Positions 42,701 to 51,329 of a stretch of DNA of 64,000 nucleotides are shown piece after piece. The DNA is from Candidatus Bathyarchaeota archaeon. Its GTDB lineage: Archaea > Thermoproteota > Bathyarchaeia > Bathyarchaeales > Bathycorpusculaceae. The stretch lies in the NCBI GenBank assembly GCA_026014615.1, contig JAOZHZ010000004.1, forward strand, positions 62,001-126,000. Direction: 5' to 3'. Under the pieces are notes generated by a model, which saw only the letters and a program-made list of their open reading frames with translations, made no database searches and had not been told where the DNA came from. The stretch's first letter is position 1, and every line of letters starts with the position of its first letter. The position numbers were made by a program, and so were the translations under genes.

Positions 42701-44074
42701 TTAGAATCCTGCGGCTATGAGGTCTTGGGGTTTCATGATTTCCCGCAGCAGCACGGTTGCGTAGGCGCCTCTGAGCAGCCGAAACTCCAACGGCACCCAC
42801 ACTTGCCCCTCAGAATCCGCCGAAGCCGCGCCCGCAGCGAAATCGTACACGGGGCATACCGCCGCCCGTAGCTCGCCTTTGCAGTTGATTTCGGGCAGGT
42901 CAGGAACCGAAAAACCTTGAGTTTCTACGCCTTCTTGTTCGAGGATTTGCTGTTGGAGTTCGCCGATTTTGCCTCCTGAAAGCCGCTGTCGGGAGCCAAA
43001 AATGGGTAGGGCTACGCGCATTTTGCCCGCGTCTATTTGGCGGTTGATTTCTGTGTGGTTTGTGTCGGTTACGGTTTTGCCTGTTTTGGTCATGGGCAGC
43101 CCCGAGCGTTCCACGTTCACCACGTATTCGCCCACTTCTGCCCTGCAAAACGGGAAGCCTGCGTTTATCCGTGCGCTGAGGAAGCGGTTGAACAGGTACG
43201 ACTGCCACGCCTGCACAAACAGCATCCGCAGCTTCAACGGCAAACTGCGAAACGCCCCCACAAAGTCACCTTCATGCTCCACCAGATACCGCAGCATGCC
43301 CCTCTCAAACCGCAACTGCACAGGAAAATTCTGCAGCGCCCCCACAAAGTCACGTGTTTCCTGCAGTTGCGTGCGTGCTCGTCGGGAGTTTGGGTGTTCG
43401 TGCGGGGTTGGGTTGGCAAAGAAAACCATCGCGGCGTCTTCCAAGCTGCCCTGCACCATGGCTCTGCCCACTTGGTGAGTTATGGCGCGGGTGGTTCCGA
43501 AGCGTTGGTGACCGTAAAAGTTTGGGATACCCCCCACATCCGCGATTTCTTGGGCGATTTGGGCTGTTTTCTCCTTGACTTCTGGGGCGGGTTGGGTGAT
43601 GTGGGTTATGTTGATTTTGAAGTTGTTGCCCAGCAGGTAGAAGGGGCAGAGCTGCTCGCGGAAGTACCCCACAGGCTGCAACTCCACATCCTTGACTTGC
43701 ACGTTGGCGGCTTGTTCGGCTGTGATGCCTTTGATGGTTATGTATTGGGCGGTGATGGCTTTGGCGTCTTTGATGCCTGCGATTTGGATTTGGGCGGGTT
43801 CGACTTCGAGTGCGTGTGCGAGGTTTTTGAGGGCTATGAAGGTGTCCCAGTTCCGCTTAACCAACTTGCAGAGCAAAAAACCGCGCGGTTCTGGGGAGGC
43901 GCCCAATGGGGGTTTAGCTGTTGGGATTTGTGTGATGGTGGCTTTGGAGCCGTCCACCAACACCTCTTCCACTATGAAGTCTTCGACCGCTGCGCGTATG
44001 ACGCCGCCTGTTCCCGCGCCTGACGTGGCGTAGGTTTCGATGCCCATTTGGCGTTCAAGTTCAGAAACCAACAC
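42701..44074 (-). CDS. truD: TruD, tRNA pseudouridine(13) synthase
   Basis: Converts U13 of tRNAs to pseudouridine. The TruD signature GIKDAKAITAQYITIKG holds the catalytic Asp in a KDxxA pattern. Further parts are NFYGHQRFGTTRAITHQVGRA and LRMLFVQAWQSYLFNRFL, then the family-specific C-terminal insertion domain. The length of 457 aa is usual for archaeal TruD. It lies 17 bp downstream of pth2 on the same strand, so both tRNA-linked genes probably form an operon. GC content is markedly higher than in the following TIR gene. Confidence 0.94.
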   Translation of the reverse strand: MLVSELERQMGIETYATSGAGTGGVIRAAVEDFIVEEVLVDGSKATITQIPTAKPPLGASPEPRGFLLCKLVKRNWDTFIALKNLAHALEVEPAQIQIAGIKDAKAITAQYITIKGITAEQAANVQVKDVELQPVGYFREQLCPFYLLGNNFKINITHITQPAPEVKEKTAQIAQEIADVGGIPNFYGHQRFGTTRAITHQVGRAMVQGSLEDAAMVFFANPTPHEHPNSRRARTQLQETRDFVGALQNFPVQLRFERGMLRYLVEHEGDFVGAFRSLPLKLRMLFVQAWQSYLFNRFLSARINAGFPFCRAEVGEYVVNVERSGLPMTKTGKTVTDTNHTEINRQIDAGKMRVALPIFGSRQRLSGGKIGELQQQILEQEGVETQGFSVPDLPEINCKGELRAAVCPVYDFAAGAASADSEGQVWVPLEFRLLRGAYATVLLREIMKPQDLIAAGF

Positions 44075-44091
44075 TGGAACCCTTCTGAAAG

Positions 44092-44454
44092 CTATAACAG
44101 TTGAAGCTTGCCTGTTAACCTATCCATAATTTCTGCGGGTGCAGGACCAATCCCCAAGCAGGTCACCGTGCCCTCGGGAATCTCCGTTAACCCCGCATCC
44201 ACAACCAACGCATGCGGCAACCCCAAATCTTCGGCGGCTTCCTCTAACTCATGCAGCTCCTTCTCGGTGGGCACTTTGACGGCGATTTTGCGTTGCCCCT
44301 CATAAAACCAAGCCTCCCACCACGCCCTATGATGAATGTGCGCTTCCTGCGCTGCCAAAACTGCCGCGTGCCCTGCCTGCGCTGCGACCTTGCCCTTGCT
44401 CAACTGAAGGTCCTTACGAAAAACCAACACCTGCTTATACTCGAAATACCGCAT
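44092..44454 (-). CDS. pth2: Peptidyl-tRNA hydrolase, archaeal type (Pth2)
   Basis: Releases tRNA from peptidyl-tRNA that has dropped off the ribosome. The Pth2 signatures are present: QVLVFRKDLQLSKGKVAAQAGHAAV with the catalytic His region, then KIAVKVPTEKELHELEEAA, LPHALVVDAGLTEIPEGT and VTCLGIGPAP. Length 120 aa is standard. It is first in an operon with truD. Confidence 0.95.
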   Translation of the reverse strand: MRYFEYKQVLVFRKDLQLSKGKVAAQAGHAAVLAAQEAHIHHRAWWEAWFYEGQRKIAVKVPTEKELHELEEAAEDLGLPHALVVDAGLTEIPEGTVTCLGIGPAPAEIMDRLTGKLQLL

Positions 44455-44869
44455 AGCTGTTCACTCTAACGGCTACATGGTTGTTTTTCGATGCTTTAAG
44501 CATTTGGAAACAATCCGAATGTTTTTCTGTTTGCTTTTTTTCTACAGGGTCAAGTCAATTTTGCAGATGTTTTCCAAGACGTACCTCCTTTTGGAGGCCG
44601 CTGCAATATTCAACTAAATGGTAACGCTCTAAACAGAGTCCGTTTGTTTTCAGCCTCATAAACCCAAGTATGATCCTACGTGATGGACTTTCTATGATTC
44701 AAGTTTCATATCTTATAAACATCACATAAATTTACTGCTTAAGAAGTGAGTTATATTTTACCTTTTTTCGGCAAGTCTTTAATAGTAAAGAATTGGAAAA
44801 ACTTTAAAAATAATTCAAATATTCATTGTGAGTGCATGTTGGAAGAGCGTATTGTGAGGATGAAGAGGG
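44455..44869. other. Gene-free stretch of 415 bp
   Basis: An AT-rich gap between the divergent pth2 and TIR genes. A short hairpin CCTCC-TTTT-GGAGG lies at 44584-44597. A TATA-like TTATATTTTA is near 44751-44760, about 110 bp before the TIR start. I see no further gene. Confidence 0.45.
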
Positions 44870-45778
44870 ATGAAGGGTAATTTGATCAAAGTTCCAGTAG
44901 AGTACACTATTACAACCACTTCCGATTGGACACAACTCGAAATTATCAACGGTGGCTTTTGGGACGACCTTCAGATTATATACTTTCAAGGTGAAAAGGA
45001 ATTATCTGAAGAAATAGTCAGTACTAGAACAAGCATATTTATACACAAAGAGCCTTACAACGAAAAACTAGTAGTCGTCAGCATCAAATGCACGCTTTGC
45101 ATTCCGAAAGAAAAACAAAGTTCCAATCTGAGATACAGAATAACAAAAGGCGATATCGAATCAACAATAGTTGAAGTAACAATTAATGGAAAAAAGGGTC
45201 AAACATTCGTAAATAGCATCAAACAACCAAATGACGAGAAAAACCCACTTATCTTTGACTCACCATCCAATCAGTATTTACAGAGTATTAAAGATAAAGT
45301 ATTCATTATACATGGGAAAGATGACCGACAAGCGTTATACCTGCAGAAATATCTAAAACGGGAGCACAACGTGGATGCAATTATATTTGATGACATTTCA
45401 GATGAAGGAAAAACAATAATTGAACAAATTGAGTATATTCGAGATAATGTTTTTTGCGCCATTGCAATCGTGACCGCAGACGATGTTGGTTGTCTTAACG
45501 AAAATGAAGACGATGTTCCAATAGGAAGGAGAAAAAACGCTTCCAAAGAAACTGGAAATAAGATAGCAGAAAAGCTTCAAGGGAGAGCAAGACAAAATGT
45601 GGTATTCGAGCTGGGGCTATTTATTGGAGCTTTAGGAAGGAAAAAAGTTTGTTATCTTAAACAAAAGAACGTTATGGATACACCAAGTGACCTTAATGGC
45701 GTATTGTATAAGGAGTTTGAAAAAGAAGCGAGAGAAGTGTTTCACGAATTACCCAGCGAAATATTTAGGAACAATTAA
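44870..45778 (+). CDS. TIR-type (CAP12/Pycsar-like) effector with unknown N-terminal domain (302 aa)
   Basis: Residues about 142-300 form a TIR-like domain of the type annotated as CAP12/Pycsar effector or TIR-like nucleotide-binding protein. It begins KVFIIHGKDDRQALYL, later FCAIAIVTADDVG, and the conserved ARQNVVFELGLFIGALGRKKV, where Glu247 is the likely catalytic residue of an NAD+-cleaving TIR. The N-terminal 130 residues look like a beta sandwich and are unrecognised. No cyclase or other defence gene adjoins it. The gene is visibly AT-richer than its neighbours, which suggests transfer. Start ATG 44870 has GTGAGGA upstream. Probably an antiviral effector that depletes NAD+; unproved. 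Confidence 0.78.
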   Translation: MKGNLIKVPVEYTITTTSDWTQLEIINGGFWDDLQIIYFQGEKELSEEIVSTRTSIFIHKEPYNEKLVVVSIKCTLCIPKEKQSSNLRYRITKGDIESTIVEVTINGKKGQTFVNSIKQPNDEKNPLIFDSPSNQYLQSIKDKVFIIHGKDDRQALYLQKYLKREHNVDAIIFDDISDEGKTIIEQIEYIRDNVFCAIAIVTADDVGCLNENEDDVPIGRRKNASKETGNKIAEKLQGRARQNVVFELGLFIGALGRKKVCYLKQKNVMDTPSDLNGVLYKEFEKEAREVFHELPSEIFRNN

Positions 45779-46143
45779 GGGAGACTACCCCAATGTTTTG
45801 ATATAAAGCGATCAATGCATTAGGGGAAACGCGCTAAACAAAAACGCCCCAAACATTCGTCTCCATGTTCATTATTCTTGCAGAAAAACTGGCACGGTAG
45901 TAGATATTTGCGTCTATTTGGATGCCATTAGTTTTTGTATGCAGAAAACTGGGGAGAGGGGGTCAAAGAGAGCACAAAATAGGCTTCAACAAAAGGAAAG
46001 TTTCGGCTATTTGGTGTTGACATTGTTTCTATGCAGTTACCTATAGGAGGTAGGTCTGCAGGCGGTTTTAAGAAAACGGGGGGTCTATGTCGGTATTGGC
46101 ATTTTTTGAGCCCAAAAGTATGTTGAGATGGTTTGGTGAGGTT
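45779..46143. other. Gene-free stretch of 365 bp
   Basis: Convergent intergenic region between the TIR gene and the geranylgeranyl reductase-type gene. GGGGGTC and GGAGGTAGG runs occur at 46045-46085 without an associated reading frame. I see no RNA gene or repeat of significance. Confidence 0.4.
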
Positions 46144-47382
46144 TTAGGGGCGGAAGTCGGGCAGATACATTGCCAGCAGATAAGCTAGTGTGGCGTAGGC
46201 GGCGGGTTTTTTGAGTATGCTTAGTAGCATTTGTCCTTGGAAGTCGATTTCGTCTATGTCCCGCAGGGCTTTGCCAAAGCCGACTTTTTCTACGAACCGC
46301 ACGGCGCGGTCAAGTTTTTCGTCGGAGAACTGGTTGAGGGCTTTTCGGGCACGCAGCATAACGGAAACATCAAAACCCAACGCATCCATAAACCGCCTCT
46401 GATAAAGCTGTAGAAAATCCGCGGATAAGTCGCCGTTTTGCAGCGCCTCAGCAGCCACTTCCGCGGCGATTTTGGCGCAGGTTATGCTAAAGATTACGCC
46501 GCCGCCCGTGGTGGATTTGACTTGGGAAGCACAGTCGCCAACCGCCAGAAACCCGTTTCCATACGCCTGAGGGATTGGTCCGCCCAAGGTTATGGCGTGG
46601 AAAGCCATGCTTTTGACTTTGGCTTTTTTGAGTTGTCGTGAAGCCACAGGATGCCGACGCCAAAGCCGCTCAAAATACGCTTTCGGGTTGCCCTTTCCGA
46701 CCGCAAGACCCACCTTTGCTGTGCCGTCCAGACGCGGAATCAGCCAGCCATAAAAGTTCGGAGCATAAGCCTTGCCCACGTAAACCTCAACCGCATGCTC
46801 CTCCACCTCGCACACGCCGTCCACTTCAGCTTCCACAGCATAAACCAGCCCCTCAGGGTTCAACGCGTGCAGCCCAGCTTGACGCAGAAGCCGCGAAGAA
46901 ACCCCCTCCGCATCCACCACCAACCGAGCAGAAACCCGCACCGTGGAACCGTCAGGTTGGGCAACGTTCACGCCCTTCACAAAACCCCCCTCAACCACAA
47001 GCGATTCAACACGGCTGCCCAAACAGAACTCCGCACCCGCACACGCCGCTTTTTCAGCCAAAAGCTGGTCAAACCGAGCCCGATTAACGGCGCAAGTTAC
47101 GGGCTGCGACAAATGAACACTGAATTTGGCTCCGCTGGGCGAGTAAAAGTTGGCTGCAGAAAACGTGTTCTCCAAAACACCCTGCGGAAGCGGATACAAC
47201 CCCAAACTGCGCAAACTGCGAATGCTCAAGTGCCCCGCACAATGAGACGGCAAACCCACCGCCGCGTGCTCTTCAAAAACACAAACCGATAAGCCACGTT
47301 TGGCAAGCTCAAAAGCAAAAAAAGAACCTGCAGGACCGCCACCAACAACGACGGCGTCCCACACAGTTTTCACACTAACCAC
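46144..47382 (-). CDS. Geranylgeranyl reductase family flavoprotein (412 aa)
   Basis: An FAD-dependent oxidoreductase with the Rossmann dinucleotide motif VVVGGGPAGSFFAFELA at the N-terminus, then VGLPSHCAGHLS with a conserved Cys as in geranylgeranyl reductases. Later come VVDAEGVSS and GNGFLAVGDCASQVKSTTGGGV, the second FAD-binding motif. Such enzymes saturate the isoprenoid chains of archaeal lipids or act on related substrates. The exact substrate cannot be assigned. It starts at GTG 47382, four bases after the stop of the small gene upstream, in an operon headed by cdc48. Confidence 0.87.
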   Translation of the reverse strand: MVSVKTVWDAVVVGGGPAGSFFAFELAKRGLSVCVFEEHAAVGLPSHCAGHLSIRSLRSLGLYPLPQGVLENTFSAANFYSPSGAKFSVHLSQPVTCAVNRARFDQLLAEKAACAGAEFCLGSRVESLVVEGGFVKGVNVAQPDGSTVRVSARLVVDAEGVSSRLLRQAGLHALNPEGLVYAVEAEVDGVCEVEEHAVEVYVGKAYAPNFYGWLIPRLDGTAKVGLAVGKGNPKAYFERLWRRHPVASRQLKKAKVKSMAFHAITLGGPIPQAYGNGFLAVGDCASQVKSTTGGGVIFSITCAKIAAEVAAEALQNGDLSADFLQLYQRRFMDALGFDVSVMLRARKALNQFSDEKLDRAVRFVEKVGFGKALRDIDEIDFQGQMLLSILKKPAAYATLAYLLAMYLPDFRP

Positions 47383-47386
47383 GGAT

Positions 47387-47620
47387 TTACTGAACTAGTT
47401 CAATCCGCTTCTTTCCACGCGACAGAGAAGTGGTGCGGATTTTACCCGCAACCTCCAACCTGAGCAACAAATCCACAAAGTCCTTGTAGCCCAAATCGCC
47501 AAACTCAGACTGCAACGCATTAAACAGGTCGTTCTCAGGCAAATCGCCCTTCTTCCGCAACGTCTCTAACAGCACAAAGTACGCGGGGCGTGTCTTCCAA
47601 GTTTTTGTCGGAACTGGCAT
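47387..47620 (-). CDS. Small winged-helix-like protein between cdc48 and a flavoprotein (77 aa)
   Basis: One compact domain: a helix RPAYFVLLETLRKKGD, a second helix LPENDLFNALQSEF, a third LGYKDFVDLLLRLEVAGKI, and a basic hairpin TTSLSRGKKRIELV. This is a winged helix in outline. A GGAGGG that overlaps the stop codon of cdc48 precedes it by about 10 bases. It is in line with cdc48 and the flavoprotein gene. Role unknown. Confidence 0.7.
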   Translation of the reverse strand: MPVPTKTWKTRPAYFVLLETLRKKGDLPENDLFNALQSEFGDLGYKDFVDLLLRLEVAGKIRTTSLSRGKKRIELVQ

Positions 47621-47635
47621 GTGTCATCTTCCCTC

Positions 47636-49849
47636 CTACGCAACGGGTGTAGTTGGTTTCTGTACCTGCCGAACCTGCTTCATGAAGCTCTTGTACCACT
47701 TCTCCATGTCAGGAGAAACCGAAGGCCCAATCTCTTTAATGGCATCCAAAAAGTCCTGCATGGTAACCTCACAAGCATTAGCATCCCGACGCAAAGTATG
47801 CATAGCAGCCTCACGACAAATATTCTCCAAATCCGCACCAGAATAGTACTTGGTCTGCAACGCAACCTGCTTCAAATCCACATCCTTACTCAAAGGCATA
47901 CTCTTGCTGTACAACTCCAAAATCTTCAACCGACTCTGCTCATCAGGCTCAGGCACATAAATCAAACGATCAAACCGCCCCGGACGCAACACCGCAGGAT
48001 CAATCAAATTCGGACGATTCGTAGCCGCAACCACAACTATGTCCTGCAAAGACAAGATGCCATCCATCTCAGTCAACAACTGACTGATTACACGCTCAGA
48101 AACACCACTATCCGAACCTGCCCCACGCTGAGGAGTAAGCGAATCCATCTCATCAAAGAAAATCACCGCAGGAGCAGCCATACGAGCCTTACGGAAAACC
48201 TCCCGAATAGCCTTCTCTGACTCACCAACCCACTTGCTAAACACTTCGGGACCCTTGATGGATATGAAATTAGCCTCGCTTTCAGTAGCAACCGCACGAG
48301 CCAACAACGTCTTACCACACCCCGGAGGACCATAAAGCAGAATACCTTTCGGAGGCTTAATGCCCAACCGCTCAAAAACCTCAGGCGTCTTGATGGGCCA
48401 CTCCACGGATTCCTTCAAATGCTGCTTAACGTCATCCAAGCCACCTATGTCACTCCAATTCACCGTAGCCACCTCAATGTACACTTCACGCATCGCAGTC
48501 GGCGTAACCTCCTTGTAGGCGTTGATGAAGTCATCCATTTGAATCTCCATCTTCTCCAAAACCGCAGGCGGAATCCGCTCCTCCTCAAGATTTATCTGAG
48601 GAAGATACCGACGTAGCGCCTTCATGGCAGTTTCTCTACCCAAAGCCGACAAATCAGCACCAGTATACCCGTGAGTTATCTCCGCTAACCGATTAAGGTC
48701 AACACCTGTGGCAGCTTCTTCACCCGTAGCGCCCTCCACAAACGGAACAAGAGGCATACCGCGAGTATGAATCTGAATAACCTCGTAACGTCCCTTCTTG
48801 TCGGGAACACCAATTTCGATTTCACGATCAAACCTACCAGGACGCCGCAACGCCTGATCCAAAGCACTAGGCCGGTTAGTGGCACCGATAACGATGACGT
48901 TACCTCTGCCAGACAAGCCATCCATCAACGCAAGCAACTGTGCAACCACACGTCGCTCCACTTCACCTGTAACTTCTTCCCGTTTAGGTGCAATAGCATC
49001 CAACTCGTCAATGAATATAATGCTAGGCGCGTTTTGCTGTGCTTGCTGGAAAATCTCCCGCAGTCGAGCCTCAGATTCGCCGTAGAATTTGCTCATGATT
49101 TCGGGACCGTTGATGGAGTAAAAGTTGGCTTCCGACTCATTCGCAACCGCACGAGCCAACAACGTCTTACCACACCCCGGAGGACCATGAAGCAACACCC
49201 CCTTAGGCGGCTCAATGCCAAGGCGCTGGAACAACTCTGGATGCCGCAGGGGCAACTCAACCATTTCACGAACACGCTGAATCTCATCGTGTAAGCCGCC
49301 GATGTCCTCATACGTGGTGCGCGGGAGCCCTTTGGCTTCCGGAGCAGGCTCATTTAGGATAGTAAGTCTGGATTCAGCGGTGACTTTGACGATGCCGTGT
49401 GGACGCGTCTTGCTCACCGTAAACGGAATCGCATGCCCCAACATCATAACCAACGTGGTGTCGCCTTCAACTAAGGTGCGTTCCATAAGACGGTTCTTAA
49501 CAAAATTAGTGAAATCCTCATCTACGTTCAACCGCATATCCACTGGTGCCAACGTGATGCTCAGGGCTGTTTTCACCTTCGCAGGACGCACAATAACGTA
49601 CTCGTTAATGGCAACCCCCGCATTCTTGCGGGTGAAACCGTCAATTCGAATAATGTCCCGATTCTGATCTTCACTGTAAGCAGGCCAAGCGATGGCGCTG
49701 GTGGTGCGTTTAGCGATGATTTCAATCACGTCGCCTGCGCTTATGTTAAGTTTCTGCATGGTTCGTTGGTCAATGCGGGCGATGCCTCTGCCGACGTCGC
49801 GTTGTCGGGCGTCGCCTGCGCGGAGTTGAACTTCGTGAGTGTCGCTCAT
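47636..49849 (-). CDS. cdc48: Cdc48/VAT AAA+ ATPase (737 aa)
   Basis: The archaeal p97 homologue, which unfolds proteins and passes them to the proteasome. The N-domain begins QLRAGDARQRDVGRGIARID (Cdc48 N-terminal double-psi barrel). Two AAA+ domains each carry GPPGCGKTLLARAVA, with Walker B SIIFIDELDAIAP in the first and VIFFDEMDSLTP in the second. The second has the pore loop KWVGESEKAIREVF. The C-terminus ends with a short Pro-rich tail. Length and order are standard. First gene of a three-gene unit. Confidence 0.96.
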   Translation of the reverse strand: MSDTHEVQLRAGDARQRDVGRGIARIDQRTMQKLNISAGDVIEIIAKRTTSAIAWPAYSEDQNRDIIRIDGFTRKNAGVAINEYVIVRPAKVKTALSITLAPVDMRLNVDEDFTNFVKNRLMERTLVEGDTTLVMMLGHAIPFTVSKTRPHGIVKVTAESRLTILNEPAPEAKGLPRTTYEDIGGLHDEIQRVREMVELPLRHPELFQRLGIEPPKGVLLHGPPGCGKTLLARAVANESEANFYSINGPEIMSKFYGESEARLREIFQQAQQNAPSIIFIDELDAIAPKREEVTGEVERRVVAQLLALMDGLSGRGNVIVIGATNRPSALDQALRRPGRFDREIEIGVPDKKGRYEVIQIHTRGMPLVPFVEGATGEEAATGVDLNRLAEITHGYTGADLSALGRETAMKALRRYLPQINLEEERIPPAVLEKMEIQMDDFINAYKEVTPTAMREVYIEVATVNWSDIGGLDDVKQHLKESVEWPIKTPEVFERLGIKPPKGILLYGPPGCGKTLLARAVATESEANFISIKGPEVFSKWVGESEKAIREVFRKARMAAPAVIFFDEMDSLTPQRGAGSDSGVSERVISQLLTEMDGILSLQDIVVVAATNRPNLIDPAVLRPGRFDRLIYVPEPDEQSRLKILELYSKSMPLSKDVDLKQVALQTKYYSGADLENICREAAMHTLRRDANACEVTMQDFLDAIKEIGPSVSPDMEKWYKSFMKQVRQVQKPTTPVA

Positions 49850-49959
49850 TAGAATTCTTCCTGTTACTTGTTAATTTGAACTTGTTGAATGATGGTTTTG
49901 TAAACTATATAAAGGTTTGAGCGTAAAAGAAATTACTTTTTTGGGGGTTGTTTGTTTTT

Positions 49960-50235
49960 TTATCGGCTGGTTCTGCGTACCATGAGGGTTTGGACTTGGC
50001 TTATGCCGGGCATTTCTGTGAGTTTGGTTTCGAGTTCGTCGACTATGCCTTGTTGGTCTTCGGGGAATTTTATTTGGACGAGGAGTGCGACTAGGCCGAA
50101 TGCGATGGGGTCTTCGCCGTATCCGGTGATTTCTGCGAATTCTGGCATGAGGTTTTGGATTTGGGTTTTGAGTGGGGTGAAGTCTTTGACTATGTCTTCG
50201 GGGAAGATTTTGTAGGTTACAATTACGCTGCCCAT
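49960..50235 (-). CDS. Elongation factor 1-beta
   Basis: The nucleotide exchange factor for EF-1alpha. Archaeal EF-1beta has about 90 residues with a ferredoxin-like fold: VIVTYKIFPEDIVKDFTPLK, FGLVALLVQIKFPEDQQG, VDELETKLTEMPGISQVQTL. ATG 50235 begins MGSVIVTYK; the frame upstream belongs to non-coding sequence and the next gene. It follows the zinc-ribbon gene by 13 bp, an arrangement conserved in many Archaea. Confidence 0.93.
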   Translation of the reverse strand: MGSVIVTYKIFPEDIVKDFTPLKTQIQNLMPEFAEITGYGEDPIAFGLVALLVQIKFPEDQQGIVDELETKLTEMPGISQVQTLMVRRTSR

Positions 50236-50248
50236 GGTGTTTGCCTCT

Positions 50249-50440
50249 TTATGGTCCTGTGAAGCCGCATTTGGGGCATTTGTAGGGTCTGCCGAATTTG
50301 CGGCATTTTCCGTCGCGTTTGATTTGGATTTCTCCGCAGTTGGGGCACGGGAATTTTGTGCTTTCTCCGCCTGGTGCGATTGGTTTTCCGCAGCTGGTGC
50401 AGGTTGCCAGTGAAAGTGAGGTTCCTTGTCTTTCTGCCAT
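50249..50440 (-). CDS. Zinc-ribbon RNA-binding protein upstream of EF-1beta (63 aa)
   Basis: A small protein with three CxxC pairs (ATCTSCGKP, FPCPNCGEIQ, YKCPKCGFTG), as in the archaeal DUF1610/COG2888 zinc-ribbon group. These almost always precede the EF-1beta gene, as here, and are thought to bind RNA. Both genes are translated as a unit. Confidence is high for identity, low for exact role. Confidence 0.9.
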   Translation of the reverse strand: MAERQGTSLSLATCTSCGKPIAPGGESTKFPCPNCGEIQIKRDGKCRKFGRPYKCPKCGFTGP

Positions 50441-50638
50441 GACACTTCAACTCTGTGACGCAAAACCTAAACGCAGCACTCCTTAATATCTGCTATGCTC
50501 ACACCCACTTGAAACCAGTTTTGATTTCGGCATGTTGCGTGGCTGGCTGGTTGCGGGTTTTGGTTGCGGGTTTGCTTTTGTGGTTGCGTGGTTTTTGGCA
50601 AATAGAAGAGTTTGGGGGGTTTCTGCGTTCTTTGCCGC

Positions 50639-50763
50639 ATTTTTGGGTATACCCCCCACCTTTTTGAAACGCCCGTTTTGGGCTGTTTTTTTGATTTCGC
50701 GTTTGATTTGGGCGTAACCCACGGCTAGAAAAGGCTGAAAAAGGCACAAAAAGGCAGGAAAAG
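50639..50763 (-). repeat. Dispersed intergenic repeat, copy B
   Basis: Lies in a 650-bp gene-free stretch (50441-51092). Its reverse complement aligns along about 120 bp with 2304-2428, sharing the blocks GCCTTTTTCA, CCTTTTC, AGCCG, CCCAAA, CAAAC and CCCAAAAC, and a G-rich end (GGTGGGGGGTATACCC). The long minus-strand open frame here runs through the repeat and I do not call it. Confidence 0.6.
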
Positions 50764-51092
50764 TCACTGCCGCAGACTCCCATCCACACGTTCCATCACC
50801 CCAGCTTATCCACGGGAATGCAGGTTGAACTGTAAAATCTGCCAACAACAGACCCCCTACAGACAACTGCAACAAATTGCTATTAGCACCCAAATAAACG
50901 GTTGTTTTTCCTGTTACACGGGGCACTTTCTCGGAATAGCCCACAAAAAACTGAACTTTTCCTCTCTGACACGCACCCCCTCCAAGAAGACCATAGCTAC
51001 ACTGTTTAATTTGAGCATACCAAATCACCTAAATCGAGCTTTTTCAAAGAATTTAAAAGAAAACAATTGCTAATATCACAAGGGGCATAAAA

Positions 51093-51329
51093 ATGTCACT
51101 GGATTTAGGAAACATTAGAATATCGTTCAAATGTCCTGAATGCGGGTTCACCAATAATGCAACGCTAAATCAAGTTCAACAAGGTCAAACAATAATTTGT
51201 TCAGGATGCCACGCCAACATTAAACTAATCGATAAAGATGCGGGTACGAAAAGGGCAACGGAAAGAATTAACCAATCTTTTGATGAGTTGAATGACACGA
51301 TAAACAGGTTTAATAGGTCTCAAAGATGA
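51093..51329 (+). CDS. Zinc-ribbon protein coupled to a nuclease gene (78 aa)
   Basis: Two CxxC pairs (FKCPECGFT at about 13-20 and IICSGCHAN at 35-42) make a zinc ribbon, followed by a helical, Asn/Arg-rich tail (RATERINQSFDELNDTINRF). Its ATG has AAGGGG upstream. The stop overlaps the start of the nuclease gene (ATGA at 51326-51329). The two would be made together, so the ribbon may direct the nuclease to its target. AT-rich in composition compared with neighbours. Confidence 0.75.
   Translation: MSLDLGNIRISFKCPECGFTNNATLNQVQQGQTIICSGCHANIKLIDKDAGTKRATERINQSFDELNDTINRFNRSQR

Noticed and set aside
43037..44023. 328-codon plus-strand frame opposite truD
   Set aside because: Antisense shadow of a clear truD gene in GC-rich DNA.
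50483..51028. 181-codon minus-strand frame
   Set aside because: Runs through the dispersed repeat, has no recognisable domain, and codon use looks non-coding.
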